From contig NZ_CP133269.1 of NCBI RefSeq assembly GCF_030915525.1, forward strand, positions 2,329,001 to 2,393,000: a stretch of 64,000 nt of DNA, read 5' to 3'. A program made the translations under genes and the position numbers. The notes beneath the pieces are model-generated. The model did no database searches. It saw only the letters and a program-made list of their open reading frames with translations, and was not told where the DNA came from. Of the stretch, positions 36,030 through 44,735 are shown one piece after another; the first letter of the stretch is position 1; each line of letters starts with the position of its first letter. The stretch comes from Neobacillus sp. PS2-9 (GTDB lineage Bacteria > Bacillota > Bacilli > Bacillales > Cytobacillaceae).

Positions 36030-36569
36030 ATGAAATTAGTAGCAATTGTAGGAAGTTTGCGAAAAGGGTCTTATAACAAGCAATTAGCAGATACTATTAA
36101 GGAACGGCATGGCCAAACATTCGACTTAGAAATATTGGATCTTGGCTTGCTCCCGCATTTTGATCAGGATACTGAAAACAATCCTCCTATGTCTGTAATC
36201 GACTTTAAGAGGAAGGTAAAAGAAGCAGACGGGGTGATTATCATTACTCCTGAATACAATTGGTCTATTCCTGGTGTGTTAAAAAATGCACTCGATTGGC
36301 TATCTCGTGTTGATAAAGTACTCATTGGAAAACCAGTAATGACGGCTGGTGCGGCTACTGGATTAATGGGTACTCTACGAGCACAGCTCCATTTGCGTCA
36401 AATCTTAACCGCCTTACAGGTAAAACTTTTGTCGCCAGTTGGCAACGAGATTCTAATTAATCAAGCATCTGCAAAGTTTGATGAGGAAACAGGAAAGTTA
36501 GTAGATGAATCAACACTATCATTTCTTGATGTTGTCATAGAACGATTTGTCAATTTTATAAAAGAATAA
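36030..36569 (+). CDS. NADPH-dependent FMN reductase (flavodoxin-like, quinone/chromate reductase family)
   Basis: Contains the FMN phosphate-binding IVGSLRKGSYNKQLA and TPEYNWSIPGVLKNALDWLSR, both diagnostic of the NADPH-dependent FMN reductase family (YhdA/ChrR/AzoR-like). Length 179. A GTGTGAAGA ribosome site precedes the ATG. The reaction is two-electron reduction of quinones, azo dyes or chromate; substrate not defined. Confidence 0.9.
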   Translation: MKLVAIVGSLRKGSYNKQLADTIKERHGQTFDLEILDLGLLPHFDQDTENNPPMSVIDFKRKVKEADGVIIITPEYNWSIPGVLKNALDWLSRVDKVLIGKPVMTAGAATGLMGTLRAQLHLRQILTALQVKLLSPVGNEILINQASAKFDEETGKLVDESTLSFLDVVIERFVNFIKE

Positions 36570-36575
36570 AGGATA

Positions 36576-36625
36576 GTGCCTGCTCACAGACTCTGGAATT
36601 AAAAAAGTGATGGGGCAGGCATAGG
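36576..36625. repeat. Short dispersed-repeat-like hairpin
   Basis: GCCTGC and GCAGGC enclose about 36 bases ending AAAGTGATGGGGCAGGCAT. A related string, AAAGTGATGGAGGACAGGCA, occurs at about 4205-4224. The sharing suggests a small dispersed repeat; no function is evident. Confidence 0.35.
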
Positions 36626-36676
36626 TTCCACTCACAGTAAACTATAATATATTGTAGTTAAAGTGAGGTGGAACCT

Positions 36677-37240
36677 ATGTATTTTTTTGAATTAATTTCT
36701 GAAGATGTTACATCAAGCCAATTGACCTTCCGTAAGCAACCAAAACCAAGACAGCTTGTTTTTGGTGCACTATTCGCCAGTTTGGCAGCTGTTCTCCAAG
36801 CAGCGGGTGGTCTTTTACCTGGAGTTGGATATTTTATAAGTCCATTTTCAACAGCACCCATCCTACTCTGCGCCATGCTTAGATTTCCTCTTGGAGTTAT
36901 GTCCTATATTCTAACAAATCTATTACTACTCATCCTTCAACCAAGTGAATTAATGGTATTTCCTTTCACAACTGGCTTGTTAGGACTTAGTGTAGGAGCT
37001 GCATTTCATTTTTTCAAGAGGAGACTGACCATCAATATAACTGGTACCATTGTCTTAACGTTAGGAATTCATAGCCTATTATATGTTTTTCATTTCCCCG
37101 TTCTAGGTCCAATTGTTTCTAAATCTTTTTCATTTTTTATTACAGGTGGAATTTTTTTATTTTCCTTTCTTTATAATTGGATTTGGGTAGATGTTGGCTT
37201 ATTTTGTTTTAAACGACTTAAGAAAATTAAAGCCTGGTAA
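36677..37240 (+). CDS. Membrane protein, possible ECF transporter S-component-like
   Basis: 187 residues with about five to six hydrophobic segments. After a short charged start (FRKQPKPRQLVFGALFAS) come AAGGLLPGVGYFISPFSTAP and LLLLILQPSELMVFPFTTGL. Small size, Gly/Pro-rich membrane loops and charged ends resemble substrate-binding S components (ThiW- or QueT-like), but no family signature is certain. ATG at 36677 lies 6 bases after GAGGTGG. No ATPase genes are nearby, as expected if it shares a genome-wide ECF module. Confidence 0.45.
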   Translation: MYFFELISEDVTSSQLTFRKQPKPRQLVFGALFASLAAVLQAAGGLLPGVGYFISPFSTAPILLCAMLRFPLGVMSYILTNLLLLILQPSELMVFPFTTGLLGLSVGAAFHFFKRRLTINITGTIVLTLGIHSLLYVFHFPVLGPIVSKSFSFFITGGIFLFSFLYNWIWVDVGLFCFKRLKKIKAW

Positions 37241-37249
37241 CCTTCCAAA

Positions 37250-38839
37250 TCACATGACAATATCAATTAAGACAATTCCCTCCAAAGACTGTAATTCTTC
37301 TTTGAGTATGGTCTCAAATTCAATGAGGTTACTTGCTCTTCTTCCTTTTATTCCAAAGCTTTCTGCTAATTGAACGAAGTCTGGATTCTGGAAGGTTACT
37401 CCATAACTTTTTCCAAACATTTTGTCCATCTGTTGCACCTCAAGTTTTAACATCGAGTCATTTAAAACAATTATGACAAAGGAGAGACCAAGGCGTTTAG
37501 CCGTCTCAATTTCTGCAAAATTCATTAGCACACCACCATCGCCAGTAATACAGATTACGGGGTCAGATGGACAAGCAAGTTTGGCTCCTATTGATCCTGG
37601 TAATGCGATTCCCATTGAAGCAAGACCGTTTGAAATGATACATCTATTTGGCATTTTTGGTTGAAAGGTACGAGCAATTGAAACTTTATGAGACCCGACA
37701 TCTGAAATTACAATCGTGTTCTCCAAAGTATGTCTTTCAATGATATGAAGAACATTTTCAATGGTTAGAGGCTCGCTATTAAGATTGTCAGGTTTATAAC
37801 TTATTTGGTAAGCTTTTTTTATTTCTTCCTTAAGATTGCCAGAAGGTACCCATGATTTTATAGGAATTTCCATTTGATTTAGGAATTGAAGAGTTTCCTG
37901 TATACTACCAACCAATTCACAATCTACAGGATAATATTCATTTATTTCAGCAGGGAGGCTGTCGATATGTAAAACAGGAAGTTTGTTAGGATTCCATTCC
38001 TTGGGCAGCTTCTCTACAAAGTCGAAACCAATAACAATTAGGAGGTCAGCTTCATTAATGCCTCGTAAAACCATATCGTTTTCATTAAATCCAAATGTAA
38101 AAAAATTTAGTGGGTTCACTTTATCTAACACACCTTTTGCCATAAAGCTGTGAGAAACTGGCGATTGAAGGGTATTGATAAACGTCTGAAGCTCTAAGAT
38201 TGCATCTTGCCTAATTACTCCGTTTCCAATAATAATGAAGGGTTTTCTATGTTTTTGAATAGAAGTTATAGCTGATTTGATTGATTCTAAAAAAGGGATA
38301 CTTTTAGGTAGAGGAGTCACAGGTAAGGGACTATTTTGAATCATTTGGGGAGAAAAGTTCTCCGGTAATGTAATGGCTACCGAACCCGGCTTCTCCATTT
38401 TTGCGATTCTGAAAGCTTTTCGAATTATGACAGGCACAGACACTGCTTCCTTGATTTGGGTACTCCATTTGGTTGTGGGCTCTACTATTTTAACTATATC
38501 TAAATATTGATGTGATTCATTATGATGTCGATCCACTCCAGCTTGGCCAATTAATGCAACCATAGGTGAATGATCAAGCTGCGCGCTAGCAATACCCGTC
38601 AATAAATTTGTAGCCCCTGGGCCCAATGTCGCTAAACAAACACCCACTTTTTTTGACAGTCTGCCATATACATCCGCCATAAATGCAGCACCTTGTTCGT
38701 GCCTCACATTTATGAACTTAATTTGTTTTGATTTTGATAACGAATCAGTTAAATCAAGCGATTCCTTACCAACAATGCCAAATACATATTCCACACCTTC
38801 ATTTTCTAAGCAATGTACAAGTACGTCCGTGACTTTCAT
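37250..38839 (-). CDS. Acetolactate synthase large subunit-like TPP enzyme
   Basis: Three-domain TPP enzyme. The N-terminal PYR domain has the activating Glu in NVRHEQGAAFMADVYGR. The central domain follows at FIIIGNGVIRQD. The C-terminal TPP block is GDGGVLMNFAEIETAKR to VIIVLNDS. Length 529 is slightly shorter than IlvB (about 570). Single gene without ilvN or ilvC, so it is likely a catabolic paralogue or a related TPP carboligase/decarboxylase rather than the anabolic enzyme. GGAGG precedes the ATG on the reverse strand. Confidence 0.85.
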   Translation of the reverse strand: MKVTDVLVHCLENEGVEYVFGIVGKESLDLTDSLSKSKQIKFINVRHEQGAAFMADVYGRLSKKVGVCLATLGPGATNLLTGIASAQLDHSPMVALIGQAGVDRHHNESHQYLDIVKIVEPTTKWSTQIKEAVSVPVIIRKAFRIAKMEKPGSVAITLPENFSPQMIQNSPLPVTPLPKSIPFLESIKSAITSIQKHRKPFIIIGNGVIRQDAILELQTFINTLQSPVSHSFMAKGVLDKVNPLNFFTFGFNENDMVLRGINEADLLIVIGFDFVEKLPKEWNPNKLPVLHIDSLPAEINEYYPVDCELVGSIQETLQFLNQMEIPIKSWVPSGNLKEEIKKAYQISYKPDNLNSEPLTIENVLHIIERHTLENTIVISDVGSHKVSIARTFQPKMPNRCIISNGLASMGIALPGSIGAKLACPSDPVICITGDGGVLMNFAEIETAKRLGLSFVIIVLNDSMLKLEVQQMDKMFGKSYGVTFQNPDFVQLAESFGIKGRRASNLIEFETILKEELQSLEGIVLIDIVM

Positions 38840-39069
38840 AGTTCCTCCTTTAAAACCTTTATTTCAATTGTTTTGCTTTGTTCCAGAAAATAATATGAAC
38901 CATAATAATCCTAGTTTTAGCCAATTCCTAATAAATCATTAGTTAGGTACTTAATCTACTTTTATGAATCCGCATAGTTTACATATTTTTTAAAATAGTA
39001 GGACATTTTACCTCTATTTTCAATATGTATATGTTAAAATTAAAAAATCAAAAGGAGGGAATAGGAGTT

Positions 39070-39654
39070 TTGTTATATAACATTGTATTATTTATACATA
39101 TTTTAGGGGCTGTAATCATGTTTGTAGCCGTTGCTTTTACCTTATTGGCTATGATTTCGATGCTTTATTCTACAAAAACGGAAGGGTTGAGAAATTGGGC
39201 TGCCTTAGCGGTTAAGTTGGATGGCTTACTTCCATTCAGCGTGATTTTGATTTTAGTCCCAGGTCTATACTTGGTATTTACTTCGTGGGGATGGGGGAAT
39301 TCATGGGTAGACATTTCGTTAGCTTTGTTGCTTATTATGACAGTAATGGGGCCGATCATTAATTTGCGCAGATTAAAGTCTATTTTAAATGGTGCCATAG
39401 ATGAGACGGAGGTGGTTCCGTCAGCAGGATTGTTGGAAAAAGTTAGAGATCGTATACTTTGGAATTCTGTTTTGATAATGACAATGTTAACGATCTCTAT
39501 CCTGTTCTTAATGACTGTAAAATTATCTATGAGTGGTTCCATAATTACAATTGTGATAGCAATTATCTTAGGGCTTCTTGCAGCTAACAGTCTTATAAGT
39601 CGAGCAACAAAAACGTTCTCATCAACTAATCCGAAAATGACTTCAATGAAATAA
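39070..39654 (+). CDS. DUF2269-like integral membrane protein
   Basis: 194 residues with four hydrophobic segments: LYNIVLFIHILGAVIMFVAV, then VILILVPGLYLVF, ISLALLLIMTVM and a C-terminal pair. The first helix with HILGA is typical of DUF2269-type proteins. TTG at 39070 lies behind AAAGGAGGG and AGGAG; the ATG at 39025 is upstream of these sites. Role unknown. Confidence 0.6.
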   Translation: MLYNIVLFIHILGAVIMFVAVAFTLLAMISMLYSTKTEGLRNWAALAVKLDGLLPFSVILILVPGLYLVFTSWGWGNSWVDISLALLLIMTVMGPIINLRRLKSILNGAIDETEVVPSAGLLEKVRDRILWNSVLIMTMLTISILFLMTVKLSMSGSIITIVIAIILGLLAANSLISRATKTFSSTNPKMTSMK

Positions 39655-39669
39655 AAAAGCTGAAGTCAT

Positions 39670-39705
39670 TCAAAAAGAGGCCGACTCAGTCAGCCTCTTT
39701 TTACC
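39670..39705. terminator. Bidirectional terminator between convergent genes
   Basis: AAAAAGAGGC-GACT pairs with AGTC-GCCTCTTTTT, with A and T tracts on both sides. Confidence 0.85.
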
Positions 39706-39708
39706 ATT

Positions 39709-40536
39709 CTAGAAATTAAAATTGTCCGGATCTGCTCCAAATCGCTTGTTCTCGTTTAGTGCATTAATTTTCTCCATGTCACTTTCATTTAACGTAAAAT
39801 CAAAAATATTAGCATTTTCAATAATTCTGCTTTCTTTGATTGACTTTGGAATGGTTACAATTCTATTTTGTAGATCCCAGCGCAAGATAACTTGCGCGAT
39901 TGATTTATGGTGAGCTGAAGCAATTTCCTGTAATACAGGGTGATCAAGTAGACGACCTTGTCCTAGAGGAGCCCAAGCCTCAATTTGTATCTCATGCTTC
40001 GTGCAAAATTCTCGTAATTCTGGCTGTGCTAAGAGGGGATGTAATTCCACCTGATTGACCATTGGTTTGATCTCAGCAACAGTCATTAAATCTTCAAGAT
40101 GGTGGATATTAAAATTGCTGACACCAATTGCCCTCACACGGCCCTCTGTATATAATGTTTCTAGAACCTTCCACGTTTCTTTATACTTTTCCTTTACAGG
40201 CCAGTGAATGAGATATAAATCAACATAATCAAGACCAAGTTTACTTAAGCTTGTTTCAAATGCTTCAAGGACGGTATCATTCCGCTGATCTGAATTCCAC
40301 ACTTTTGTTGTTATAAACAACTCTTCCCGTGGAATACCTGCCTCTTTAATAGCTTGTCCTACACTTTCTTCATTTTCATAAAGTGCAGCAGTATCAATGC
40401 TTTTGTAGCCGGCATTTAGAGCATGTTTTACAGCATGAAGTGCTTCTTCTCCTTGGCGCACTTTATATACACCAAGTCCAAACCATGGCATTTTAACTCC
40501 ATTATGTAATGTAGTTGTATCGTGTAAGCTTTTCAT
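39709..40536 (-). CDS. Aldo/keto reductase (YvgN/YtbE-like)
   Basis: NADPH-dependent TIM-barrel reductase, 275 residues. The tetrad is Asp48 and Tyr53 (SIDTAALYENEESVG), Lys78 (FITTKVWN) and His111 (YLIHWPVK). The C-terminal cofactor block is IVTIPKSIKESRI. It probably reduces methylglyoxal or other aldehydes. AGGAGG precedes the ATG. Monocistronic. Confidence 0.92.
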   Translation of the reverse strand: MKSLHDTTTLHNGVKMPWFGLGVYKVRQGEEALHAVKHALNAGYKSIDTAALYENEESVGQAIKEAGIPREELFITTKVWNSDQRNDTVLEAFETSLSKLGLDYVDLYLIHWPVKEKYKETWKVLETLYTEGRVRAIGVSNFNIHHLEDLMTVAEIKPMVNQVELHPLLAQPELREFCTKHEIQIEAWAPLGQGRLLDHPVLQEIASAHHKSIAQVILRWDLQNRIVTIPKSIKESRIIENANIFDFTLNESDMEKINALNENKRFGADPDNFNF

Positions 40537-40691
40537 ATTAGTTGCCTCCTAGTAATTTATAAAAATAAGTATAGTACTTACTAAAGTCGAAAATCAATGA
40601 AATGGATTTTATGGAATATCCATCCATTTAAAATAGGACCTTGAAAAATTGGATAATGTATCCTTCTCAATGGTCCTATGTTATTTATTGC

Positions 40692-41282
40692 TTAATAATC
40701 GGTTACTTCAAAACCTCTGTCAAGAAAAGCTTCGATGACTTCACTAATCTGAAAAGAAACCTGTGGTAGGTCATAGTTTTCAAAGGCGTGCTCACAATTT
40801 GATTTATACGCCATAATTTCATCATAATGGCTCATATGACGACTGATTTCGTCAGTATGATCTTGGCGTTCTTTTTGTCTTTCAATAACTGTATCGCGAT
40901 CAGCATAAATGAAGAAACGCATGACCCGTTCTCCATATAACTTCTTCAATTTTTCTGTACCTTCAGGATTTAAAGTTAAATAAACAAGATTATGATTCTC
41001 GAATGCTTTTACAATATCCTGCTCACAAATACCATAATAGAATCCATCTATTTCTACACTTTCTAGAAACTCATGGTTTTCTTGCATTTTTTTGAAATCT
41101 TCTTCATTTATAAAATGGTAGTCTTCACCATTTTTCTCATATGGACGGGGAGGACGAGTAGTGTAGGAGAGTACAGTTTCCATATCAAACGCAGTTGCTA
41201 CCATTTTGGCGACGGTTTTTCTTCCAGAGCCATCTGGTCCAGTGTAAATAAATATTTTTTCTTTTTCTTTAATCTTGTACAT
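40692..41282 (-). CDS. Guanylate-kinase-like P-loop protein (paralogue)
   Basis: P-loop nucleotide kinase fold, 196 residues. The loop is GPDGSGRKTVAKM; gmk normally has GPSGVGKGT, and here an arginine precedes the canonical KT. GMP-binding features persist: SYTTRPPRPYEKNGEDYHF and the LID segment. ATG at 41280-41282 follows GGAGG; upstream reading to 41327 is rejected. It may be a nucleotide sensor or accessory kinase, because housekeeping gmk normally lies beside rpoZ/priA genes, absent here. Confidence 0.75.
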   Translation of the reverse strand: MYKIKEKEKIFIYTGPDGSGRKTVAKMVATAFDMETVLSYTTRPPRPYEKNGEDYHFINEEDFKKMQENHEFLESVEIDGFYYGICEQDIVKAFENHNLVYLTLNPEGTEKLKKLYGERVMRFFIYADRDTVIERQKERQDHTDEISRHMSHYDEIMAYKSNCEHAFENYDLPQVSFQISEVIEAFLDRGFEVTDY

Positions 41283-41661
41283 AGCAAACCTCCTGCAATG
41301 AATTATAGATCTCATAAAAAAGAACAATGGGGAACAAGAACAATTAATTATTTTCCCTTATTTGATTTTTGGGGATACTAATAGTATAACAGATTCTAAT
41401 ATAAAAATCTGACTTTTCTGCTTTTTGGGACCGGTTAGTGAAGATGTGTTTGGCAAAAATGTATTGTCCAGTTCTCAATAAGGCTATAAATGTTACAAAG
41501 CTGTGAACGAACTAGTGTTTTTAATTGATTTTTATTCACACGAATATAGCAGGTTTTGTCATACATATCATAAAATAAAGAATATACAATGTCAGTGTAG
41601 TGAAAAACGTGGAGTATTCATAAAAGAAGAGAAAAAACAACTAGAACTGAGGTGGAGGGGT
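41283..41661. other. Gap of 379 bases without a supported gene
   Basis: It separates the divergent guanylate-kinase-like gene and yyaC. Open frames here lack ribosome sites. I looked for sigma-F or sigma-G style promoter pairs before yyaC and could not find a convincing one. Confidence 0.4.
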
Positions 41662-42258
41662 ATGTGGCCTTTTGTTGGCAAGAAAAAGAAATTTGAAGGG
41701 GATGAAAGGCCATATTATTATTCCCTTAAACAGACCACTGAAGGAACTGAGTTTCAAGAAATGGTTAGTAAATTGAGAGAATTGTTTTCTAACACCTCCA
41801 ATCCATTCATTATTTTGTGTGTGGGTTCTGATCGCTCAACAGGAGACTCACTCGGGCCTCTTGTGGGTACGATGTTAAAAGATAGAAAGATTCCTTATCC
41901 TGTTTATGGAACATTAGAAGAACCAGTCCATGCATTAAATATAAAGAAAATAATGAAGGATATTTTTCAAACTTATCATGATCCATTTATTTTGGGTATT
42001 GATGCCTGTTTGGGTGATGAAAGGCAAATAGGATACATCTTGCTAAAAGAAGGTCCGTTTATACCAGGAATGGCTTTAAACAAATCTTTACCTAATGTTG
42101 GGGATTATCATTTGAAAGCAATTGTTAATTACCTAGACCCGCTATCACCCACTCAATCACTTAATAATACAAGATTGTTTGTCGTTATGAGACTAGCTGA
42201 AATGATGACAAGGATGATTACGGATGCTGTTTTTGATGACTCTAGGGTCCCTAATTAA
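41662..42258 (+). CDS. yyaC: Spore protein YyaC (GPR-like putative protease)
   Basis: DUF1256/YyaC family, related to the germination protease Gpr fold and made in the forespore of Bacillus. Signature stretches are IILCVGSDRSTGDSLGPLVG and YGTLEEPVHALN, followed by DPFILGIDACLGD and PNVGDYHLKAIVN. ATG at 41662 lies behind GGTGGAGGGG; the longer frame from 41503 is not supported. 198 residues. It confirms an endospore former. Confidence 0.92.
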   Translation: MWPFVGKKKKFEGDERPYYYSLKQTTEGTEFQEMVSKLRELFSNTSNPFIILCVGSDRSTGDSLGPLVGTMLKDRKIPYPVYGTLEEPVHALNIKKIMKDIFQTYHDPFILGIDACLGDERQIGYILLKEGPFIPGMALNKSLPNVGDYHLKAIVNYLDPLSPTQSLNNTRLFVVMRLAEMMTRMITDAVFDDSRVPN

Positions 42259-42312
42259 GTACATTTAGAAGATATGCAAGGAATTTTATCGTGGAAAATT
42301 CATCCAAAGAAG

Positions 42313-42342
42313 TTGATGTTTACAAATAGATTACGATATAAT
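42313..42342 (+). promoter_or_regulatory. Promoter of the first GntR gene
   Basis: TTGATG (42313-42318) and TATAAT (42337-42342) with 18-base spacing. A GTATAC box at 42352 follows directly, near +4, suited to autorepression. Confidence 0.6.
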
Positions 42343-42351
42343 TGGTACAAT

Positions 42352-42357
42352 GTATAC
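42352..42357. promoter_or_regulatory. Candidate GntR operator at the gntR1 promoter
   Basis: GTATAC in the context TTGGTACAATGTATACCTA (42343-42361), a pair of half-matching boxes just downstream of the -10. One of eleven boxes in the cluster. Confidence 0.5.
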
Positions 42358-42376
42358 CTAGAAAGAAGGAGAAAAA

Positions 42377-43060
42377 GTGGGGAATAATTGGGTAGAGGAA
42401 GACCTAATATCTTTGCGTGAAAGAGTCTATATACACATAAAAGACTTGATCTTAGAAGGTGAATTTAAAACAGGAGATCGTTTAGTGGAGCGTGAACTGG
42501 CTGAACGATTGAATATAAGTAGAACACCAATTCGTGAAGCGCTATTTAGATTAGAATCACAAGGGTTTGTCAAAACAGTTCCTAGGAAAGGTGTAATCGT
42601 TGCAGATATTTCTGAGAAGGAAATTATCGAAGTATTTACAATTCTTTCGTCTCTTGAAGTATTGGCAGCAAAATTAGCCGCTCAAAAGTTAGATGATGAA
42701 ACGAAAAGTAAATTTATTGAATACAGTCAGAAGATTGAAGCCTGTTTACAGGATGATAATGATTCTGATTCTGATATCTCTTCGCTACATGGTGAATTGA
42801 ATCATCTCCTATACAGTTCTGCTAAAAATAACAAGCTATATGAAATGCTGAGTGGATTATCTGATTATATTAGGGCGTTTGCAAAAACGGGATATAAAAA
42901 TCCAGGTAGACCAAAGAAGTCTATGGAAGAGCATTTAAAAATTATGGAAGCCATTGTAAATCAAGAAGTGGAGATGGCTGAGTATTTGACCAAAATCCAT
43001 ATCGAAAATTCTCGCAAAGCGTATATTGAAGCTGTAAATATAGGAAAGAAAAACAAATAA
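42377..43060 (+). CDS. GntR-family (FCD/FadR subfamily) regulator, copy 1
   Basis: An N-terminal winged helix (ERELAERLNISRTPIREALFRLESQGFV, residues about 35-65) and an FCD ligand domain with metal-binding-type His residues (EEHLKIMEAI; KIHIENSRKAY). It is a close paralogue of the regulator at 54986: the DNA-binding halves are almost identical in sequence (ISRTPIREALFRLESQGFVK is shared), so both probably read the same operator. GTG start at 42377 lies after GAAGGAG. It is terminated by a hairpin and faces the NadX-like gene. Confidence 0.92.
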   Translation: MGNNWVEEDLISLRERVYIHIKDLILEGEFKTGDRLVERELAERLNISRTPIREALFRLESQGFVKTVPRKGVIVADISEKEIIEVFTILSSLEVLAAKLAAQKLDDETKSKFIEYSQKIEACLQDDNDSDSDISSLHGELNHLLYSSAKNNKLYEMLSGLSDYIRAFAKTGYKNPGRPKKSMEEHLKIMEAIVNQEVEMAEYLTKIHIENSRKAYIEAVNIGKKNK

Positions 43061-43101
43061 AAAGTGAAACTTCATCAACGGATGGAGTTTCACTTTTTTG
43101 T
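43061..43101. terminator. Bidirectional terminator between gntR1 and the nadX-like gene
   Basis: AAGTGAAACT-CATC pairs with GATG-AGTTTCACTT around AACG, with T tracts on both sides. Confidence 0.88.
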
Positions 43102-43103
43102 AT

Positions 43104-43910
43104 TTATACTCCAATGACAAGAGAAGAGGTTAGATTTTTTAAAACCTTTGCTACACTCATTGATACAATGGGGCTAGATTTTGGGTTTTGTGTATAAGGA
43201 TTGTTTTGCACTGATATCTCCACCTGACCAAAATAGCCTTTTGCTATGATCGTATGTGTGTTTTTATTAATCGTCGGGTCAACATACACTTGAACCTTTG
43301 TATCCTCAAATCCTATACCAGCAAGACTTAATGCAGCTGAGACATTTACATTTTCAGGGAATAATTTTGCGGCGTGTCTAGCATTGCCATCGAAAATGCA
43401 ATAGGGCTCCTGAATAGTTTCAAGATTTACTTTTTCCTCTGCAATTGTTCCATACCAACTTTTTGGTGGTTTCCTCGTAATAAGTGTTATTTCATCAATC
43501 TCACCTAACACACCAGCAGCTATTCGATCTAAACCAGCGATAGCTGCAGAGGGGATAATCAGTTGTTTGTTTTGGGTAGTGGCTGTTTTCATCAATGACT
43601 CATAGAAGTCAACATTTGCTAGTGCACCGACGGAAAGAATAACTAGGTTACTCCCAGATGTAAGGGCTTTTTCACCGTAGAGCTGGAGGGCATGATGTCC
43701 AGCTGCTTCAATAATGATATCTAAATTTTGATTAAAAAAAACTTCTTCCTCCGTTGTAACAGTACAATGTACGGGGGGAGTATCAGTCGGGTTTAGTGGG
43801 GTTCTAACTAAAATAGCTTGAAGTTTTACATTCCCAGCCTGTCCGGACGCAATTAATTCGCTAATACTCCTACCAAGTGTTCCGAAACCTATAATACCAG
43901 CTCTAAGCAT
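43104..43910 (-). CDS. nadX: L-aspartate dehydrogenase-like protein (NadX/DUF108)
   Basis: NAD(P)-dependent amino-acid dehydrogenase fold; NadX makes iminoaspartate from aspartate, for NAD synthesis or catabolism. The N-terminal Rossmann motif is IIGFGTLGRSI; EAAGHHALQLYGEKAL and the block GALANVDFYESL follow, with the catalytic-type His in KNTHTIIAKGYF. 268 residues. It faces the first GntR gene and shares its terminator region; nadA and nadC are absent, which favours a catabolic or amine-oxidising use. A GGAG site precedes the ATG. Confidence 0.85.
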   Translation of the reverse strand: MLRAGIIGFGTLGRSISELIASGQAGNVKLQAILVRTPLNPTDTPPVHCTVTTEEEVFFNQNLDIIIEAAGHHALQLYGEKALTSGSNLVILSVGALANVDFYESLMKTATTQNKQLIIPSAAIAGLDRIAAGVLGEIDEITLITRKPPKSWYGTIAEEKVNLETIQEPYCIFDGNARHAAKLFPENVNVSAALSLAGIGFEDTKVQVYVDPTINKNTHTIIAKGYFGQVEISVQNNPYTQNPKSSPIVSMSVAKVLKNLTSSLVIGV

Positions 43911-43954
43911 ATTTATTCTCCTCTTGTATAAATTTTAACAAACTATTAAATTAT

Positions 43955-44137
43955 GGCTGTGTTAAAGAACAATGTTGATTTTTATACCCTGTTGATTGGA
44001 GCGGAATACGCGAAGACTCCTGTGGGAGTACGGTTCAGGGGAGACCCCGCAGGCGCATGCGCCGAGGAGGCTCGCCGAAACGCCCACGGAAAGCGAAGCG
44101 ACTGGAGCGGAAATCAACAGACACGTTTAACAGAGCC
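43955..44137. repeat. MITE-like GC-rich repeat, copy 1 (183 bp)
   Basis: Terminal inverted repeats are GGCTGTGTTAAA (43955-43966) and TTTAACAGAGCC (44126-44137), which match at 11 of 12 positions. Internal landmarks are ATGTTGATTTTTATACCC, CTGTTGATT, and a GC-rich core with GGGAGACCCCGCAGGCGC. The core is far richer in GC than the surroundings. A second, inverted copy is at 56380. The small frame across it is not a real gene. Confidence 0.8.
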
Positions 44138-44735
44138 AAATTTATAAACAATGAATCCTTATATGACTATTTTCGTATACTGTATACCAATAATTTTCTT
44201 TATTTTATCTAAAACATGTCTTGAAATCAAGGGTTAAATTACGAATATATATAAACTTCTAAATTTTCAAAATTGTTTTGCAAAGTAAAAAGAATAATGT
44301 TATATTTATTTCAACCTTATAGTTAACAAGGTCTACATAGTGCAAAAGAAGGGGGGATGGCCATTTTCCGGGGAGATCATACTACCAAAAAATCTTTTAC
44401 TATTAATTAATTGGTGGAAAGAATTCTTTAGGATACTATGAACGATTAGTTATCTGTTATTTCATACGAAGTAGAATTGATTTGGGTATTATGCATTTTT
44501 CTTTATATAACCATGGTATACAATCTACAAAATACAAAATATTTCCTTTGTTAGTATCTCTAAACAATGAAAATAGCACTTGTTAAGCTCTAAGGTGACA
44601 AAAGATTTATATAGTTGAGGAAAACACCAAGAGTAAAGAAGCAAAATTAACTAATTCCTCTCCTGTGCTCCTTTCCATGAAATTATGGAAGACTTTCGTA
44701 TTGTTTTAAATTATTTAAGATAACGGAGGGGAACT
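44138..44735. promoter_or_regulatory. Long non-coding leader region upstream of the transporter gene
   Basis: 598 bases without a supported gene. It holds GTATAC boxes at 44175-44180 and 44182-44187 (CGTATACTGTATACCAAT) and at 44516-44521 (ATGGTATACAATC). Near its end TTTCCAT/ATGGAAA pair (about 44680-44697) before the GGAGGGG of the transporter. A 17-codon frame at 44357 has no usable ribosome spacing. The density of boxes marks this as control DNA of the regulon. Confidence 0.6.

Noticed and set aside
36660..36680. GAGGTGGAACC resembling a T-box antiterminator element
   Set aside because: The string is the ribosome site of the gene at 36677 and no specifier stem or terminator pair is visible upstream.
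43953..44147. 64-codon open frame across MITE copy 1
   Set aside because: It lies wholly in the repeat, has no ribosome site, and the inverted copy gives a similar frame at 56370-56561, showing it is a by-product of GC-rich repeat sequence.
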